Of a DNA stretch of 64,000 bases, positions 33,960 through 46,000 are shown one piece after another. Position 1 is the stretch's first letter, and each line of letters starts with the position of its first letter. The position numbers and the translations under genes were made by a program. The notes under the pieces were generated by a model that did not search any database, had not been told where the DNA came from, and saw only the letters and a list, made by a program, of their open reading frames with translations. This DNA comes from Bdellovibrio sp. qaytius (lineage in GTDB: Bacteria; Bdellovibrionota; Bdellovibrionia; Bdellovibrionales; Bdellovibrionaceae): positions 1,200,001 through 1,264,000 of the forward strand of contig CP025734.1 in NCBI GenBank assembly GCA_004011035.1. Direction: 5' to 3'.

Positions 33960-34502
33960 ATGGCTTTACCCTCAAAACTTTATAGATTTAAGATTGAGCT
34001 TTCAGACCTTGAAAAAGGCTCGTATCAATCTTTAGACTTCAGAGTGGCACAACACCCCTCTGAAAGTTTAAGTTATTTAATCACGCGCGTATTAGCGTAC
34101 TGTTTAAGTTTTGAAGAGGGCATCGAGTTTTCTCCGCAAGGTTTAGGTGATCCTGATGTGCCAATCATCAGTGTGCCGACAGCCAATGGTAACCCCAAGG
34201 TTTGGATCGAAATCGGTAATCCTTCAGCGCGACGTGCGCATAAGGCTTCTAAAACTGCTGATACCGTTAAAATCTATACTTATAAAGATCCACAAGTATT
34301 ACTGAATGAGCTTAATTCTGAAGTTGTTTATCGCAAAGAAGATTTGCAAATCTATTCGATCTCGAGTGATTTTTTAGCTCAGCTTGAGAGCGTTTTACAA
34401 AAAGATAATAAATGGAACGTGATAAATATGGATGGTTCGATCATGGTGAACGGCGAAAAATTCGATTTTCAAACCGAACTTAAGCGCCATGCGAGCGGCT
34501 AG
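33960..34502 (+). CDS. yaeQ: YaeQ family protein
   Basis: 180 aa. The family pattern is clear: the opening KLYRFKIELSDLEKGSYQSLDFRVAQHPSES, then RVLAYCLSFEEGIEFSPQGLGDPDVP, VWIEIGNPSARRAHKASKTAD and VKIYTYK. YaeQ proteins have a PD-(D/E)xK nuclease-like fold, with the acidic core present here (SLDFRV, GDPDVP, VWIEIG). The biological role is unsettled. It follows the small acidic protein gene by 2 bp and is convergent with the NRPS operon, 7 bp away. Confidence 0.88.
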   Translation: MALPSKLYRFKIELSDLEKGSYQSLDFRVAQHPSESLSYLITRVLAYCLSFEEGIEFSPQGLGDPDVPIISVPTANGNPKVWIEIGNPSARRAHKASKTADTVKIYTYKDPQVLLNELNSEVVYRKEDLQIYSISSDFLAQLESVLQKDNKWNVINMDGSIMVNGEKFDFQTELKRHASG

Positions 34503-34509
34503 CTCAAGC

Positions 34510-37500
34510 TTAGGTATTATAAATTCTAATAAATGCATCTTTAAATGTTGAATCTTCAATAAACGCATCATGTGGAGCGTTGATTTCAACCATATGAATC
34601 TGGCCTTTAATTGCTGACTTCCAACCTAAGAATTGTTCCTTGTAAGACCCAAAAAATGTGCGTGTCGCGCGAATAAGGTGGATGTCGCCTTCAAACGATT
34701 TCGCTTGGTACTTGTAAAGTAATTCGTAATTTTTATTCGTGATTTGATCAACCAACGGAATCGTTTTAAATTCGTCGCGTTTTGGTTTTTTAATCACTTT
34801 TCTAATTAGACCTTTTACTGAATCAAACGGTAACGAAAAGTTTTTCAGATCAACATCTGGACCAAACGTATCAAATAAAATAAGTTTTTCAATTTTATGC
34901 CCACGCGCCTTTAACTGTTGCGCCACTTCATAGGCGATGGTTCCACCCATTGAACCACCACACAGCGAGTAGGGGCCTTCAGGTTGAAATTCTAAAAGCT
35001 CTTCAACATAATCCTTACACATTTCTTCGATGCTGTTTTTCATGGGTGTAACACCATTAAGAGCGATCATTTGAAAACCCACTAAATATTGATCTGGATC
35101 AATATACGAAGACAAGATTGAGTAATTTAAGGCGCTACCACCAACGGCGTGAAAGCAATATAACGCATTTGTTTTTTGTAAACCGCTTTTAAGAACAACC
35201 AAGGCTTTAGAATCTGTAAATGGGTTGTCATTCAAGCTATTTACTTTAAGACAGAAGTCTTTAAAGTTTTTTGATTCAATGAGGTAACGTAACGGAATTT
35301 TAACTTTTAATATTTCTTCTAAATGTGTATTTAGATTAAGGGCGATTAATGAGTGTCCGCCTAATTCAAAAAATGTGCTTTGATCTTCGATTAAATCTAC
35401 TTTTAAGTGCTCACTCCAGATTTCTCTGATTTTATCGTACATATTTGTACGTTGAACAACTTTTGGTAGCGCAGTAACGGGAGCCTCGCCTTTTTTTACT
35501 AAAAAGCTTAGGGCACTTTCATCAATTTTTTGACTTGTTGTGCGAGGGATCTCGTCAACAAAGACAAATTCTTGCGGGATCATATAATTTGGTAAAAACT
35601 GCGCTAAATCATTTCTTAATTTTTCAGGTGTAATAGCTTTTCCTGAATCTAGCACTAAAGCGGCTGCGATCATTTGGTATTCACCGTCACTGATTGTGAA
35701 TACATGCACATCTTTTAAAATTTGCATTTTACGTAAGTGTGATTCGATCTCAAAAAGTTCTAAACGAAAACCATTGATTTTAACCTGGCGATCGTTGCGG
35801 CCTAAAATTTCGATTTCGCCTGAGGCATTCCACCTAGCTAAATCGCCGGTCGCAAAAAACACACCGCTCATCAATTGATTTGTGACTAGTTTAAATTTTT
35901 TCTCAGTTAATTCGCTTTTATGATAGTAACCCGCACTTAAACCAAGACCACCAATATATAATTCGCCAGAAGCATGCGGAGGTATAACTTCGCCACTTTC
36001 GCTCAGAATGATAAATTGCGTATTATAAATAGGTGCCCCGCATGTGATCGGAGTGTCTTTTTGAAGTTTTTGATAAGAAGACCAGATTGTCGTCTCAGTG
36101 GGGCCGTACATATTAAAAACTGAAGATGTACAAACTTGTAAATAATCAGCTACTTCTTGTGGTAAACGTTCGCCACCTGAAAGAATTTTGAAATTCTTTG
36201 TTTGGGGTTTCCAGTTTTGCGCCATTAGAATTTTCCAAGCAGATGGGGTCGCTTGAATAAAATTAATATCATATTTTTGAATTATGCGATTTAAGCCATC
36301 AGCTTCAAGAATATCAGTTTTATTAACTAAATGAACTGAAGCACCTGTTAGAATAGGCACTAAAATTTCTAGAAATGAAATATCAAAGCAAATTGTCGTG
36401 TGCGCTAAAACTTTATCTTTAGCATTCATGATCCCCATGCCCTGCATCGCTAAAACAAAATTCTGTAAGCTGTCATAAGATACAGAAACACCTTTTGGAG
36501 TTCCGGTCGTACCAGACGTATATAGAATGTAAGCCGTTGTATCTAATTGCGCGTTTGTTAAAGGCTCTGCTTTAAATTGAAGGTTTGTTTTTTCAATCAG
36601 GTGAGAAAGAATCAAAACTTTGGTTTCTTCGCGGCTGGGCTTGTAAGAAATATGCTTTTCAGTGATTAAAATATCAAGCTGTGAATCTGACACAATATAA
36701 TGAAGTCGCTCTGGCGGAAACGTATGATCCAGCGGAATATAAGTGTAACCGCATTTGAAAATGGCTAATAATACTGCCGGCAAGTGGCTGGTACGCTCTA
36801 AACATACACCAACTTTGACCGGGCCATTGCTGTGGTGCAATTTTAAACGGGCGGCAATGCGATCAGAAATTCGATCAAGTTCTGTGTACGTTAAGCTGTT
36901 TGATCCACAGCTAACCGCAGTTTTTGATGGATTTTCAGCTAAGCTTTCTTGAAAGTATTCAAGTAAAGTTAAATTATTATCTTTATCATCGCCAGTGCCC
37001 CAGTCGATGAGTAATTCTTTTTGTTTTCTTGAAACAGAAATTGATCTTACGCTTTTGCTATAATTATCAAGTGATGTTTCAAGTAAGTGCATAAATAGAT
37101 CTGAGAAATTTTCAATAAATGAGCGCGAAAACAATTGATCTTTGTATTGTAAAGCGCCTTCCATTTTATTATTTGAGTACTTAATCCACATATCAAGTGG
37201 GGTGTGCGAGGCATTGTTATTCAAATTAATTTGTGAATACGGCTGATTGTTAAAGACTGAATTTCTTTGGCTGACCTCTTGAAATGAAAATAGTGCGGGC
37301 ATAAAGTCATTGCGAAATTCATCAGGGACTAAACGTTTGATTTCAAAAAACGGCAGCTGCTGGTGCTCTAAAGCTTCAAGAAAGTTCATTTGAACGTAAT
37401 TTAAGATCTCTTCAAATGATTGATCTAAATCGATTTGGCTGCGCACAGGTAAGGTATTCACGAAATAACCGAATGTTTTTTTATAAACATCGTGCATACG

Positions 37501-40032
37501 ATTTTGAACTGGAATACCTACGATAATATCTTGGGTTTGGGCATATTTAGCTAAAGTAACTTTAAAACAAGCTAGTAAAATACAATACACGCTTGTTGAA
37601 TTGTTCTTAGCAAAGCTCGTCAGCTTGCTTTGCATTTTATCAGTGAATTTAAGTTCAAAAGCACTGGCTGAACTTCCGGCGTTTTCAGTGATATTCGTTA
37701 ATGTTGGAAGTTGCAGACGAGTCATCGTTGATGAATAAACGTTTTTCCAGTATTCACGGTCGTTCTGACCTGAGCTTGATTTTAAATAATCTTGTTCATG
37801 ACCAGCAAAGGCTGAATACGAGTTATTAAGCTTATTCGCTTCGGCCTGCGGAAAGAATTTTAATCCCACATAGTGTTTGTTTAATTCTTCGAAAAATAAA
37901 TCAAAACTCCAGCCATCCCAAATAATATGATGAAAGTTAAAATATATTAAATTTTCGCCATCATTAGTGCGGCAAAGTTTAACTTTCATTAAGGGCCATT
38001 GGGTTAAATCAAAAGACTCTTTAGCACTTTCTTTTAATAGGGCTAAGATTTCTTGTTTTGTCGATTTAATCTCTTCAATTTTATAATCTAAAGCTGATTG
38101 CGGTGTTGCGATCTTACGGGTGATTTTGCCACTTTCGCTTTTAAAATAAGTTCTTAAAACATCATTATTTGCAACAATTGTCGCAACAGCTAAGCGCAGT
38201 TTTTCTTTATCAACGGGCCCTTGCACTGAAAGACACGCTGGTAAGTTATGTAAAGCTCCAACGTTTTGTGATCTTTCAATAAACATGATTTGCTGCTGAG
38301 CCACAGTGAGATCTTCAGATAAGGCTTTAATGTCTTGAGATGAAGTTACTTCAACTTTTTCAACGATCGGATGAACAACAACACTTGGTTCTTGTGTGTT
38401 GATTAAAGTAATTAAAGCTTGTGTCTGTTGTGCAGGAGTAGGGTTTACGAAAATATCTTTAATACTAAATGGCACAGCAAATTGAGTTGAAATTTCTTTA
38501 GCAATTTCTAATGCTAAAATCGAGTGCCCACCACTGTTGAAAAAGTGCGATGTCGAAGTCAGGTGTGCCGCTTTAAGACGGCGTTGCCAAATACTTAGAA
38601 CTGTGGCTAAAACCTGATTGTCATCTGCTACTGTCACAGTTTTGACTAGAGACGTAACCACTGGTTTTGGTTGTGCTGCAGTGGCAGTACCGATTTTTAC
38701 CATTGAGTTATTATGAATAACGTTTTCTAAGTCGGTTTGAAATTGGTTAAACAAATGCGTAACTTCAGTAGCTGTGAAAACTTCTTTATTGTACTGGATT
38801 TCAAAGCTAATTTCACCATTCTTAGTTAAGAACGTATTTACGAAAAGTTCGAAGTTTTCATGAGTTCTTGGGTATGTTTTAACTGAATTAACTAATTGAG
38901 GTAATGTCGTGCTTTGATCAAAGTTAAATACAATTGAAAATAGTGGCGACGTTCCGGTCTCGACACTTCGATTTGTGATTAATGAAACTAGTTCTCCGTA
39001 TCCAATGAACGGGCTTTCTAAGAGCTCAAGCAATTGGCTATCAATCTTTTTTAAGTTGTCGCTAAATAAACTTTCATCAAAGATAGTGCTTTTCATCGGA
39101 CGAACAATCACACGGTGGCCAACACTGTTTGAATTCGCAGTGTTAGAAGTCGTACATAAACCTAAAGTGATATCGTTTTGTTTATTCTGTTTAGCTAAAG
39201 TGATCTTAAAGGCCGTTAATAAAAACGAAAACAAGCTCACATGATTTTTACGAGCTGCTGTTTGTAATCCGCGACTGATCATTGAGTTTAAAGTTAAATC
39301 TAAACGATGACTTTCAAAAGATCTGAATAAACCGCGCGGCTTTTGATCGAGATGTTTGAATGTTTTAACTGTAGCTATAGAGTTGAGTTCTTTTTTCCAG
39401 TAGCTGATCGATTCGGTTGATGCTTTTTGAAAAGCTAGCGGTTGAACCGCTTCAGTTCGAGTGTATGTATTTGTTAAAAGTGATTCGTAGATTTTTGTGA
39501 GATCTTTAATTAATAAATAAGCTGATTCACCATCACAAATAATGTGATGAAAAGTTAAAATCGAAGTTGTACATTGTCCGTTTTCAGAAACAGACGTTAA
39601 ACGAACGGGCGCGCCATTGGTTAACGAAAAAGCAAAAGCTACATCATATTGTGCTTGTTGTTTTAACTGTGCTTGAGTATCGGCAGCATTCGTTGTGCGA
39701 ATGACTTGCATTTGAAAGTGAGTTTCGTTTTGCGCAGTTAGTTTATGAAATATTTGCGTCTGACCATCGGGCGTCAGTGTCGAACGCAGGGCCGGGTGTC
39801 GATATACAAGTTCGATAAATGCTTTTTGCAAAACATTTAACTGCATCGGGTTTTTCCAGTTTAAAACTAAACATTCATTGTAACAAAGCGTGGTCTCAGG
39901 CAATAAACTTAAAGTCGTCCAAATTTCCTGTTGTGCAGGATTTGTCGATTGAAAAGATTCGATTTCACCGTCTTGAAACGGATTATGCGAAACTTTTAAG
40001 TTTAATAATGGCCCAAGAACAGGTTTAATCAT
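34510..40032 (-). CDS. Nonribosomal peptide synthetase C-T-C-A-T-TE
   Basis: 1840 aa. Domains in order: condensation C1 (about 30-455, HHIICDG); carrier T1 (about 465-545, FFNSGGHSILALE); C2 (about 570-1010, HHIIWDG); adenylation A (about 1030-1500, YTSGTTGTPKG, MYGPTET, ATGDLARW, LGRNDRQVKINGFR); T2 (about 1530-1600, FFELGGHSLIALN); thioesterase TE (about 1620-1840, nucleophile GGSMGG, His in NAPHDAF). All core motifs are intact. C1-T1 has no adenylation domain. Aligned by eye to GrsA, the A pocket reads D-I-L-A-L-G-M-I-W-K, close to published glycine codes. It overlaps the upstream PKS-NRPS gene by 8 bp and is the terminal part of the assembly line, releasing product by the TE. Confidence 0.92.
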   Translation of the reverse strand: MIKPVLGPLLNLKVSHNPFQDGEIESFQSTNPAQQEIWTTLSLLPETTLCYNECLVLNWKNPMQLNVLQKAFIELVYRHPALRSTLTPDGQTQIFHKLTAQNETHFQMQVIRTTNAADTQAQLKQQAQYDVAFAFSLTNGAPVRLTSVSENGQCTTSILTFHHIICDGESAYLLIKDLTKIYESLLTNTYTRTEAVQPLAFQKASTESISYWKKELNSIATVKTFKHLDQKPRGLFRSFESHRLDLTLNSMISRGLQTAARKNHVSLFSFLLTAFKITLAKQNKQNDITLGLCTTSNTANSNSVGHRVIVRPMKSTIFDESLFSDNLKKIDSQLLELLESPFIGYGELVSLITNRSVETGTSPLFSIVFNFDQSTTLPQLVNSVKTYPRTHENFELFVNTFLTKNGEISFEIQYNKEVFTATEVTHLFNQFQTDLENVIHNNSMVKIGTATAAQPKPVVTSLVKTVTVADDNQVLATVLSIWQRRLKAAHLTSTSHFFNSGGHSILALEIAKEISTQFAVPFSIKDIFVNPTPAQQTQALITLINTQEPSVVVHPIVEKVEVTSSQDIKALSEDLTVAQQQIMFIERSQNVGALHNLPACLSVQGPVDKEKLRLAVATIVANNDVLRTYFKSESGKITRKIATPQSALDYKIEEIKSTKQEILALLKESAKESFDLTQWPLMKVKLCRTNDGENLIYFNFHHIIWDGWSFDLFFEELNKHYVGLKFFPQAEANKLNNSYSAFAGHEQDYLKSSSGQNDREYWKNVYSSTMTRLQLPTLTNITENAGSSASAFELKFTDKMQSKLTSFAKNNSTSVYCILLACFKVTLAKYAQTQDIIVGIPVQNRMHDVYKKTFGYFVNTLPVRSQIDLDQSFEEILNYVQMNFLEALEHQQLPFFEIKRLVPDEFRNDFMPALFSFQEVSQRNSVFNNQPYSQINLNNNASHTPLDMWIKYSNNKMEGALQYKDQLFSRSFIENFSDLFMHLLETSLDNYSKSVRSISVSRKQKELLIDWGTGDDKDNNLTLLEYFQESLAENPSKTAVSCGSNSLTYTELDRISDRIAARLKLHHSNGPVKVGVCLERTSHLPAVLLAIFKCGYTYIPLDHTFPPERLHYIVSDSQLDILITEKHISYKPSREETKVLILSHLIEKTNLQFKAEPLTNAQLDTTAYILYTSGTTGTPKGVSVSYDSLQNFVLAMQGMGIMNAKDKVLAHTTICFDISFLEILVPILTGASVHLVNKTDILEADGLNRIIQKYDINFIQATPSAWKILMAQNWKPQTKNFKILSGGERLPQEVADYLQVCTSSVFNMYGPTETTIWSSYQKLQKDTPITCGAPIYNTQFIILSESGEVIPPHASGELYIGGLGLSAGYYHKSELTEKKFKLVTNQLMSGVFFATGDLARWNASGEIEILGRNDRQVKINGFRLELFEIESHLRKMQILKDVHVFTISDGEYQMIAAALVLDSGKAITPEKLRNDLAQFLPNYMIPQEFVFVDEIPRTTSQKIDESALSFLVKKGEAPVTALPKVVQRTNMYDKIREIWSEHLKVDLIEDQSTFFELGGHSLIALNLNTHLEEILKVKIPLRYLIESKNFKDFCLKVNSLNDNPFTDSKALVVLKSGLQKTNALYCFHAVGGSALNYSILSSYIDPDQYLVGFQMIALNGVTPMKNSIEEMCKDYVEELLEFQPEGPYSLCGGSMGGTIAYEVAQQLKARGHKIEKLILFDTFGPDVDLKNFSLPFDSVKGLIRKVIKKPKRDEFKTIPLVDQITNKNYELLYKYQAKSFEGDIHLIRATRTFFGSYKEQFLGWKSAIKGQIHMVEINAPHDAFIEDSTFKDAFIRIYNT

Positions 40033-43000
40033 TCTTGTCTCCGGTTGGCGTGACCGCCAAAGAGTTTAATTGAATGTAAGCACCTGGATTATTTTTATCT
40101 TCGATAAATGTTGCCGGAAAACCATTTTGATCTTTACCGATAATAGTGCGCTCAGCTTTTGCTTCGATAAAATCAATGCGAGACATTGCGTATGTTCCAG
40201 TTGTAAATAAACCTAATGTCTTCATTTCGTTAATGGCCTTTTTAAATACAGTGATCACTTCTTGTAACTGAGCTTCAGTGTGCGCTAAGTTTACAAACCA
40301 CGGAAATCCGTCGTAAGAATGCACTCCATTATATCGGAGTAGAGCAAAGAAAACTTCAGAGGCTAACGGCGTTTGTGTCCATCTAGGTTTCATCAATGAG
40401 CCAAAGCGATCAAACGTTAACGGAAAATTTTCGTTCACAAATAATTGATTTAATTCGTTAACAAATTTTTCGCTCTTTTTATTAAGATCTAAAAATAAAC
40501 TTTTAGGATTGGCCTTAATGATTTCTAATGAGGCTTTACAAGCAGCTAATGCCAAAGGATGACGAACAAATGTTCCCGCAAAATAAGTAACGCCATCTTG
40601 TGGTGACGAGTCATCGCCAAAAGTCCATGGACCTCCGTCTAGAGCATTCATGTATTTAGCTTTTCCGGCAACGATACCAATCGGAAGACCACCACCGATA
40701 ATTTTACCGTATGTGCAAAGATCAGCTTTGATATTAAAAAATCCTTGAGCGCCATCAGCTTGAATACGAAAGCCCGTGATAATTTCGTCAAAGATAAGAC
40801 AGATATCTAATTCAGTCGTTAAGGCGCGTAGATCAGTTAAAAACTGCGCCGGTTGAAAATTACAACGACGGCTTTGAACGGGTTCAACTAATACGCCTGC
40901 AATGTCATCTACATTTGCACGAATATAATCTAATGAAGTCTGAACACCGTATTCTAAAACGATGGTATTACTAACTGACTCTGGTGCAATTCCAGAAGCG
41001 GCTGGAATTGTTTGCCCGTTCGCACCAGTTCGTACGATCACATCATCATTGATGCCGTGATAAGAACCTGCAAATGATACGATTTTCTTTTTTGCAGTGA
41101 CTGTGCGAGCAATACGAATAGCACCTAACACGGCTTCAGATCCCGTGTTGCAAAATGCAGCGCGCTCGTTACCTGTTAAATCAACTACTAATTGTGCCGC
41201 ATCTAAAGCTAATGAATGTTGTGGGCCAACTTCGATACCAGCTTTTAATTGTTCTTGCATCGCATTCATGATTTGTGTGTTTTTGTTACCGAAAAAATTC
41301 GAACCAAAACCGCAAAGCATATCGATGTAAGTGTTGTCGTTTAAATCCCAAAGGTATTGACCTTCAGATTTTTTCACCACGATCGGGTAAGTTATTTCTT
41401 TTGTTTCAGGTCTAAATCCGCTAACAGCTCTTGGGTCAGCGTGAACTTTACGACTGCGCTCTGCGAAGTCTTTAGAAGCTTGAGTTTTTTGGTTATATTT
41501 TTTTTCAAAGTTTTTAATATTTTGTCTAACGATAGGGTCTTGTGTGTATGTTGAATGTAAATTGATTTTAGCTTGAGCGCCAAAAGTATCTTTAGTTATT
41601 ACACCGACAGTTGCTGTAGGAGTCGATGCTGTAGGTTGAATAACATTTTGCGTTTGTGTTTTTGTAGTTACAGCTGTTGCGCCTTTTAATAAGTTCATTT
41701 GATCTTGCATTAACTGCAATTGCATTTGAATGATATTTTCTAACGCATTAGTGCTTACTACGGGTGTAGTCTGAGTTTGAGCCGTAACAATTGAAGTTGC
41801 TGTAGAAACAACAGGTGCTGCTTGTGGATTTTTCTCGTTAATATGTTGAGCTAATGTTTCAAGTGTACTGTATTTTTCTTTTAACTCACGAAAGCTAACG
41901 CTAGTTTTAAATTTGGCTTTAACTAATGAAGACATTTGCGTAAGCATTAATGAATCTAAGCCTAATTCAAAGAAATGTGTGCGATTCATATCAGTGATTG
42001 ATGAATCAGTTGTATAGCCTAAATCATCGCTGAACATTGTTACAAGTTGTTGAATCAACGAATCTAAAGAGTTGGTGCTAGAATTTTGCATAATGGGCTT
42101 ATTCTTTCTTTGGATTTGGGGCAGAATAACTTTTGTTTTCTTAAGAACTTTTTTTGTTAATTGAGAAGTTTTACGATTTAAACGAGCGCTTTCAAAGTGC
42201 TGCGCGATTTCGTTTAAACCATCGATAAGCTGACTAACTTCGTTAGCTGATACATGTGTTGAGATATTAATTAAGCTGACCTTATGACTTACGTTCATTT
42301 GAGCAGCTGTTTTTTTAATTTGTTGAGTCAGATAAATCTGTGGGCCAATTTCAATAATTAATGATTGCTCTTGCGATGCAATTAAAGATCTAACGGCTTT
42401 GTCGAAATCAACTTTATGCAGGTGGTGAGTCTGCCAATAAGCTAAATCAGTTAATTCAAATTCTGAATCGCCAGTTTTAATAAAGTTATAAGCTGAAGTT
42501 TTTAAAGTTAAGCCTTCAGTCATCGCAGCTAATTCAGCATCAGAGCCTTTAAGTTTCGTTGAATGGTAAGGGTAAACACTTTCAATTAATAAGCTATGTG
42601 TGCCTTGGTTTTCTAAAGCTGTTTTGAATTTTAAGATGCTTTCTTTAAGGCCCGTGGCCACGAACATGTTTTCAGAATAAACGATCGCGATCTCAACATC
42701 GAATGAAGATAAAATTGAAACATAATCATTCTTATTTGCGTTGATTAAAAGCATTGCGCCTTCAGGAGCATTTTTTAAAATTCCTGTGCGATCAGCCACA
42801 AAGTTGATCGTATCATCAATTGAAATTAATCCAGCCACACAGGCTGCAGAGATTTCGCCTAAGCTGCAGCCTAAAAGCGAAATATTTTTAAAGTTGAATC
42901 TTGAAATAACCAGTTTAGCTAATAAGTACTGATAAATAAAAATTTGTAATTGCTGCGTAGCTAAAGCTGTATCTGTGCTATCTAATAATTCTTTGGCTGT

Positions 43001-46000
43001 TGTATAGCCCTGTCTGTTTAAAGCGGCATTTAACTCAGCTAACTCTAAGCTTAACACATCAGAGTGCTCAGCTAATAACTGCTGACCCATTTGTGAATAC
43101 TGACTGCCAAACCCTGGAAACACTAAAGTCACGTGACGATCATCATTTGTTTCCGCAGTATAACTTTCTAAAATAACATGAGCATTTGTTCCACCGACGC
43201 CAAAAGAAGAAACTCCTGCATAGCGATTTTCTTGTGTTGGGTTTAATAAAGTATTTTTAGTAGAAATCTTAAACGGAGTTTGTTGTAATTTTAAAAGCGG
43301 GTTGACAGCGTCTACATGAATTTGACCCGGTAAGATATTTGTTCTTAAGACTTGCGTGGCTTTAATTAAACCTACAACACCCGAAGCTGCATTTAAATGA
43401 CCCGTATTAGCTTTCACTGAACTGATATAGCAATATTCTTTAGCTGTAGTTTGTTTTTCAAAAGCACGAGTTAAGCCAGTCACTTCAGCTGGATCACCAA
43501 TCGGTGTACCTGTGCCGTGAGCTTCAACAAATAATAATTGTTCTGGAGAAATTTTTGCATCGCTATGCGCTTTAGTAATAGCTTGTGCTTGGCCTTCGAT
43601 AGACGGGCCCATAAAGCTCATTTTATCTGAGCCATCATTACTTAAACCAACACCAGAAATTAAACCTAAGATATTATCATGATCACGAATTGCATCGTTT
43701 AATCTTTTTAAAACTACAACGCCAGAACCATGAGTAAAGATTGTGCCAGTGGCATTAGAGTCAAACACACGACATTCGTTATTTTCTGAATAGATGCTGC
43801 CTTCATTATGGCTATGGCCTTCATTTTCAAGAGCCGCAATAGCAATACCACCAGCTAAGGCCATATCACATTTTCCAGCGCGTAAACTTTCAACGGCTTG
43901 AATAACCGCCACTAAAGATGAAGAACAAGCTGTGTTAATATTTAAAGCTGGTCCACCTAAATTAAGTTTGTGGGCCACACGTGTGGCTAAATAATCTTTT
44001 TCAATTCCAAGACTAGTGGCGAAAGCTCCAAGCGTATTCACCTTGTCTGGGTATTCGCGAACAAGGTCTGCATAACGAGAAGAACTCATGCTGGCAAACA
44101 CGCCAGTGTTTTTATGTGTTGGTAAGTTTTTAGCAGCCGGGTAACCCGCTAAATATAAAGCTTCAAAACATAGTTCTAAGAATTTACGTTGCTGTGGATC
44201 CATTAACTGAGATTCAAGCAGGCTCATACCGAAGTGTTCATAATCAAACGTATCACCATCTGGATATTCGCCAGATACAAACACGTGATTTTCATCAACC
44301 GTAGTTAAAGGATGAACTTGCGACGGATCAAAAGTGCGCACTAGATTTTTCAGCGCTAATAAGTTTTTCCAGAAAATTTGCACATCAGCCGATTCAGGAA
44401 AATGACCATGAGTTGCAATGATCGCAATTTTATCATTCGGAGCAGTTTCAGTTTTAGCTTTTAAATGAGTTTTAGTCGCAGATGTTGCTCCGTGGGCTTT
44501 ATTGCAAAGAGAAGCTAATTTTTCGATAGTGTTATTTTCAAAGACTTCAACTAAGTCTAAATTTAATTTTAAAATCTCGTTCACATCAAGCAACATTTGT
44601 GAAAGTGATAACGAGTGTCCGCCTAAATCGAAAAAGCTAGTCGCTGTATCAAATTCAGTTACAGGTAAATGCTTTTTCCATATAGCAATAATTTTTTGTT
44701 CAATTTGTTGTTCTAACTTTGACTTTGAAGTGTTCGAATTAATTTCTGCCGTTAATTTTTGATAATCAATTTTACCAGATGAAGTTAACGGCATTTGCTC
44801 TTGAACTTCAATAACATCAGGAATCATAAATTCTGGAATAGCCGTTTTTAAAGCCTCTTTGATTTCAGAACCTTTAAGACTTGTGCCAGAGATGATAGCT
44901 TTTAAATAGTTTAAGTCATTTACTTTATAAGGAATCACCGCACACGTTAGAGCGTGAGATACTTTTAGAATTTGCGCTTCGATTTCGCTGAGCTCTACAC
45001 GGTGACCGCGAATCTTCATTTGGCGATCGTTGCGGCCTAAGAATTCAATTTCGCCATTTGCTAAAACTTTCGCTAAATCATTCGTGCGGTATACGCGACC
45101 AAATTTTGGATGCGTTAAAAAGCGTTTTGTATTCTCATCATCATTGAAATGATAACCATCAGCTAAGGCAAGGCCTGAAATTAAAAGTTCACCCGTAACA
45201 CCAGGTGATACTTCGTTCATATCGCTATCTACGATAAAAATTTTATTTGTGCCTGTTGCGTACCCGATAGAGGGAAGTTCTGGCCAATGAATCGCTGGAG
45301 TCATTTTGTGATCTAATTTTAAGCTTGTCACAACATGAGTTTCAGTCGGGCCGTAGTGATTAAACAACGTCACTGAATCTTGCTGTGTGATAAAGTTGCG
45401 GATGTACTGTGTGATTTTTAATTGTTCACCAGCGACAGTGATTTCGCGCACTGAGTTTAAAGTTTTATTTGTTCGCACTGTCACTTCAGATAAAAGATTG
45501 AAGGCCACAAACGGTAAATACAAACGATTGATCGAGTTATCGTTAATCGCCGTGATTAATTTTGACATGTCTTTTCTGTCGTCTTCAGAAACCATAACAA
45601 GAAGTCCACCGCTTGCTAAAGTTCCAAAAATTTCTTGAAAGTGCACATCAAAACCTAAAGGTGCAAATTGTAACGTAATACTTTTTTCTTTAAGTGAAGT
45701 TTCTTGAATTTGCCAATCTAACAAATGGTGAAGAGCAGCGCTTCCCATTAGTACACCCTTCGGTGTGCCGGTTGATCCGCTTGTGTAAAGAAGATAAAAA
45801 CCATGCTCAGGCGGGTGAGCAAGCGTGATTGAATTTGTATTTGGTTGTAAAAGTTCAGTTAATGCAGCGGCATCGATGATCACTTTAGCTTTTGAGTGAG
45901 ATAAAATATATTCAGCACGTTGAACGGGTAAATCTAAATCAACAGGCAAGTACGTTGCGCCAATTTTAACCAAAGCAAATAGTAACGCCATTTGCTCAAG

